Positions 16,376-18,136 of a stretch of 18,136 nucleotides of DNA are shown piece after piece (the stretch's first letter is position 1; every line of letters starts with the position of its first letter). Made by a program: the position numbers and the translations under genes. Under the pieces are notes generated by a model. It had not been told where the DNA came from. It made no database searches and was given only the letters and a program-made list of their open reading frames with translations. The DNA is from DASZHA01 sp049644325 (GTDB lineage Bacteria; Chloroflexota; Dormibacteria; DASZGP01): NCBI GenBank assembly GCA_049644325.1, contig JBARRR010000056.1, positions 1 through 18,136 of the forward strand, given 5' to 3'.

Positions 16376-16394
16376 CTTTCCCGGGGCCGGAAAG
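16376..16394 (+). promoter_or_regulatory. Leader hairpin reaching into the pilin Shine-Dalgarno
   Basis: CTTTC-C (from 16376) can pair with GG-AAAG (ending 16394) around a GC-rich loop, giving about 6-7 pairs. The 3' arm includes the first bases of the strong Shine-Dalgarno AAGGAGGT (16392-16399). The hairpin could partly mask it and tune translation of the pilin. Folding was done by eye. Confidence 0.35.
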
Positions 16395-16412
16395 GAGGTG
16401 GTTAGTAATTTG

Positions 16413-16598
16413 ATGACATCTCTATACCTGAAGCTTCGCGAACTCATGCACCGTAGCGAGGAGGAGGAGGGTCAGGGCATGGTTGAGTACGCCCTTATCC
16501 TGGTTCTTATCGCGGTGGTCGTCATCGTAGTCCTCATCATTCTTGGCAACCAGGTCAAGAACGTCTTCTCAGACATCACCAGCGGCCTGGGTACCTAG
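16413..16598 (+). CDS. flp: Flp/Fap-type (class IVb) pilin prepilin
   Basis: This 61-residue protein is the major-pilin type of Tad pili. A short charged leader (MTSLYLKLRELMHRSEEEEG) ends in Gly. The mature protein would begin QGMVEYALILVLIAVV, with the G/X4-E-Y prepilin-peptidase site and Glu at +5, followed by one hydrophobic helix of about 20 residues and a short polar end (NQVKNVFSDITSGLGT). The sequence is exported through the membrane, cleaved by a TadV/CpaA-type peptidase and polymerised. The start is ATG 16413; TTG at 16410 is equally in frame and closer to the Shine-Dalgarno AAGGAGGT at 16392-16399. An open frame upstream to 16338 lies across the promoter leader and is not part of the protein. 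It has its own promoter and terminator, which allows much higher expression than cpaB downstream. Confidence 0.93.
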   Translation: MTSLYLKLRELMHRSEEEEGQGMVEYALILVLIAVVVIVVLIILGNQVKNVFSDITSGLGT

Positions 16599-16615
16599 AC
16601 GCTGGAAGTGGCTTA

Positions 16616-16646
16616 GGGAGCCGGCTCGTCCGGCTCCCTTTTTTTT
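16616..16646 (+). terminator. Intrinsic terminator after the pilin gene
   Basis: A perfect 9-bp stem GGGAGCCGG (16616-16624) and CCGGCTCCC (16630-16638) with the 5-base loop CTCGT is followed directly by eight T residues (16639-16646). It lies 17 bases after the pilin stop. This is a textbook rho-independent terminator and separates the pilin message from cpaB. Confidence 0.95.
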
Positions 16647-16799
16647 GGAAACAACGCGAAAAAACTGAAGATGCGCAAATGGGTTAACTATTTGCCTCAT
16701 CTGCTTTATCGTTGCCGCTGGCAACGCGAACATCTAAATCATCTGTCTCATCTGAATTCATCCATCTCATCCGTCGCGCACGATGCCGACGAATTACTT
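16647..16799. promoter_or_regulatory. AT-richer regulatory gap upstream of cpaB
   Basis: About 150 bases with visibly lower GC than the rest hold several signals. CGTTGCC (16710-16716) and GGCAACG (16720-16726) form a perfect 7-bp inverted repeat with a 3-base spacer. CAACGCGAA occurs twice (16652-16660 and 16722-16730). A 9-base tandem repeat follows (listed separately). A promoter for cpaB must lie here or else read-through is needed, but I cannot fix a -35/-10 pair. No gene is visible. Confidence 0.5.
16730..16775. repeat. Degenerate 9-base tandem repeat (five units of the TCATCTG type)
   Basis: Units ACATCTAAA, TCATCTGTC, TCATCTGAAT, TCATCCATC and TCATCCGTC start at 16730, 16739, 16748, 16758 and 16767, at intervals of 9, 9, 10 and 9 bases. 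A further single TCATCTG is at 16697-16703. The block ends about 25 bases before the cpaB Shine-Dalgarno. It may be an array of regulator sites or a decayed minisatellite. Confidence 0.7.
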
Positions 16800-16813
16800 A
16801 GGAGGTTCACCGG

Positions 16814-17593
16814 GTGGCCGTTGACGTAAAACCGAGGAGCAACCGACTGCTAATGGTCATAGGGATCATCGTGGCCGTGGTGGCCTTCGTCCTGGTTGTC
16901 ATCCTGGGAAGCCGTGGCGCCGGCGGGCCGAGCGGTAACCGTGACACCGACGTGGTTGTGGCCGCGGTCGACATTCCGGCCGGCACCCAGGTCAGTGACC
17001 AGCTGATCAAGGTCGACAAGTACGCCGCCGACCAGGTCCCAGCCGGCGCACAGACAAAGATCAAGGACGCGTCCGGTCAGTACGCCGCCGTCGCACTACC
17101 CAAGGGCACCGTGCTGAGCAGCGCCAACCTGGTCAACAGCCAGAGCAAGCTGCCGACGCAGAAGAAGCCCTACCTCGACATTCCGGCGGGGCAGGTCGCG
17201 GTCTCGATCCCGTATGGCGCGGAGCTGCAGGCGGTCTCCGGCTACATCCAGGAAGGCGACAAGATCGACGTCCTGTACAACCCCACCGGTGGCGACAACC
17301 AGAAGCCGGCGTGGAAGCTGACCTACCAGAACCTGGTGGTGCAGAAGGTCGGGCCACCGGCAGGAACGCCAACAAACGGTTCGCAGCAGCAGGCCACTGC
17401 CGCCACCACCGCGACCAGCATCGTCGTCTTCGTGCCGGCCGGTGACTCCGAAGACCTGGCGTTCATCTTCTCCAGCGGCAACTACAAGCTGGTCCTCAAG
17501 TCGCAGAAGGACATCGACAAGAACGACCAGTTCAGCACTGGTGGCGCGACACAGAACAGCGTCAACTCCAAGTACGGCGTGCCGAAGGGCTAG
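16814..17593 (+). CDS. cpaB: Flp pilus assembly protein CpaB/RcpC
   Basis: CpaB is a periplasmic or cell-envelope component of the Tad pilus machine. The 259-residue protein has a basic N-terminus, one membrane helix (about 12-31, LLMVIGIIVAVVAFVLVVIL), then a SAF domain typical of CpaB (VVVAAVDIPAGTQVSDQLI, later ALPKGTVLSSANLV) and the RcpC region (VAVSIPYGAELQAVSGYIQE, GDKIDVLYN, LVVQKVG, and a final VPAGDSEDLAFIFSSGNYKL). The GTG start at 16814 has AGGAGGT (16800-16806) seven bases upstream, which fixes the start. A Gln/Thr/Ala-rich low-complexity stretch near 190-205 sits between strands. In a lineage without an outer membrane it would face the cell wall. The next gene continues the Tad locus. 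The secretin gene rcpA/cpaC is not seen directly after it. Confidence 0.93.
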   Translation: MAVDVKPRSNRLLMVIGIIVAVVAFVLVVILGSRGAGGPSGNRDTDVVVAAVDIPAGTQVSDQLIKVDKYAADQVPAGAQTKIKDASGQYAAVALPKGTVLSSANLVNSQSKLPTQKKPYLDIPAGQVAVSIPYGAELQAVSGYIQEGDKIDVLYNPTGGDNQKPAWKLTYQNLVVQKVGPPAGTPTNGSQQQATAATTATSIVVFVPAGDSEDLAFIFSSGNYKLVLKSQKDIDKNDQFSTGGATQNSVNSKYGVPKG

Positions 17594-17600
17594 CGGAGCC

Positions 17601-17629
17601 GGCGGGAGCGCGTTCGTCGCGCTCCCGCC
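17601..17629 (+). other. Strong intercistronic hairpin without U tract between cpaB and the REC gene
   Basis: GGCGGGAGCGCG (17601-17612) and CGCGCTCCCGCC (17618-17629) form a perfect 12-bp stem with the loop TTCGT. No T run follows, so an intrinsic terminator is unlikely. It ends nine bases before the TTG of the next gene, which has no good Shine-Dalgarno. Possible roles are stabilising the cpaB 3' end or limiting translation of the next gene; both are inference. Confidence 0.8.
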
Positions 17630-17638
17630 AGAAGCCAA

Positions 17639-18136
17639 TTGAGCGCGATCAACGTCCTCATCGTAGACGACATCTCGAGCACCCTCGACAACCTGCGTAA
17701 GCTGCTGTCGTTCGAAGAGGACATCGAGGTGGTGGCGACCGCAACCAACGGCCGCGAGGCGGTGGAGGAGGCCAAGAAAAGCGGCCCCGACATCATCCTG
17801 ATGGACGTCAACATGCCCGAGATGGATGGCATCCAGGCAACGGAGCTGCTGGCATCGGAGGCGCCGCGATCGCCGGTCATCATCATGTCGGTGCAGGGCG
17901 AGCGCGATTATCTGCGCCGCGCCATGCAGTCAGGGGCCCGGGAGTTCTTGATCAAGCCCTTCTCGGGCGACGAGCTGGTGGCCAGCATCCGGCGAGTGCA
18001 TCAGCTGGAGCAGCGCAAGGAGATCTACGTCCGCGTGCCGGTGCCACCTGGCCCGGGCAGGGAGCCCGGGGTTGCGGTGCCCGGCGGCCAGCCCACGGCC
18101 CCACCCCAGGTGGTGGCGCCGGCCGCGGTCCCGACG
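17639..18136 (+). CDS. Response-regulator receiver protein, probable N-terminal part of CpaE/TadZ (3' truncated)
   Basis: The open frame runs from TTG 17639 to the window end (166 residues visible). Residues 4-120 form a complete CheY-like receiver domain: INVLIVDD (Asp10-Asp11), phosphoacceptor Asp56 in ILMDVNMPEMDG, Ser84 in IIMS and Lys106 in FLIKPF. All residues needed for phosphorylation are present. A Pro/Gly/Ala/Val-rich linker begins at about 128 and runs off the end. In Tad loci a gene with this layout next to cpaB usually encodes CpaE/TadZ, where the receiver domain precedes a MinD/ParA-like ATPase that positions the pilus machine. The ATPase part is not in the window, so a different effector domain cannot be excluded. 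TTG is the first in-frame start after the cpaB stop; no strong Shine-Dalgarno is seen. Confidence 0.85.
   Translation, partial: MSAINVLIVDDISSTLDNLRKLLSFEEDIEVVATATNGREAVEEAKKSGPDIILMDVNMPEMDGIQATELLASEAPRSPVIIMSVQGERDYLRRAMQSGAREFLIKPFSGDELVASIRRVHQLEQRKEIYVRVPVPPGPGREPGVAVPGGQPTAPPQVVAPAAVPT

Noticed and set aside
14846..16447. 533-codon minus-strand frame covering the histidine kinase and the pilin promoter
   Set aside because: It runs across a clear kinase gene, the promoter and the start of another gene; the kinase frame has all the catalytic boxes.
17601..17629. Hairpin after cpaB as an intrinsic terminator
   Set aside because: The stem is strong but is followed by AGAAGCC, without any U tract.

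Overview
The window is a GC-rich bacterial chromosome segment packed with genes on both strands. It reads as core genome, not a mobile region: I see no transposase, integrase, tRNA, rRNA or CRISPR array. Gene content and order fit a Chloroflexota/Dormibacterota-like or other deep-branching GC-rich lineage. The pointers are an F1 ATP synthase operon running into murA and an mreB-family gene, a MurA with Asp in place of the usual catalytic-loop Cys, many polytopic GT-C-like proteins, and a Tad pilus locus with a receiver-domain CpaE-like protein. This placement is an inference; no 16S or other decisive marker is present.

Region 1 (1-5598, + strand) is housekeeping: the 3' end of atpA with an unusual acidic repeat tail, then atpG, atpD, atpC, murA and mreB, nearly gapless or overlapping and often using GTG, TTG or perhaps CTG starts. 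It links energy supply, the first committed step of peptidoglycan synthesis and cell-shape control.

Region 2 (5599-15032) is a surface-glycan or glycolipid locus of two convergent operons. The + strand operon (5651-11345) encodes a GT9 glycosyltransferase, a WecG/TagA (GT26) transferase, a GT-C-like membrane protein, a polyprenyl-phosphate-sugar-synthase-like GT2 and a second large membrane protein; the last three are chained by 4-base stop/start overlaps. The - strand operon (15032-11357) encodes a GT87-like membrane mannosyltransferase homologue, an ICMT-like membrane methyltransferase and a paralogue of the GT-C-like protein. The simplest model is that the GT2 enzyme charges a polyprenyl-phosphate carrier with sugar and the membrane enzymes use it outside the membrane, while GT9 and GT26 work on the cytoplasmic face.

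Region 3 (15033-18136, + strand) begins a Tad/Flp pilus locus: a cytoplasmic DegS-like histidine kinase, a 61-residue Flp pilin with its own promoter and a textbook terminator, cpaB, and the start of a REC-domain CpaE/TadZ-like protein cut by the window end. The intergenic DNA here is rich in signals: a perfect 16-base palindrome touching the pilin -35 box, a hairpin reaching into the pilin Shine-Dalgarno, a 9-base tandem repeat before cpaB, and a 12-bp hairpin without a U tract between cpaB and the REC gene. A 10-codon possible leaderless mini-ORF overlaps the kinase start.

No intergenic gap exceeds about 215 bases. No clearly novel enzyme system is evident; the best candidates for undescribed biology are the paired GT-C-like paralogues with shared motifs, the AtpA repeat tail and the regulatory architecture of the pilus locus.
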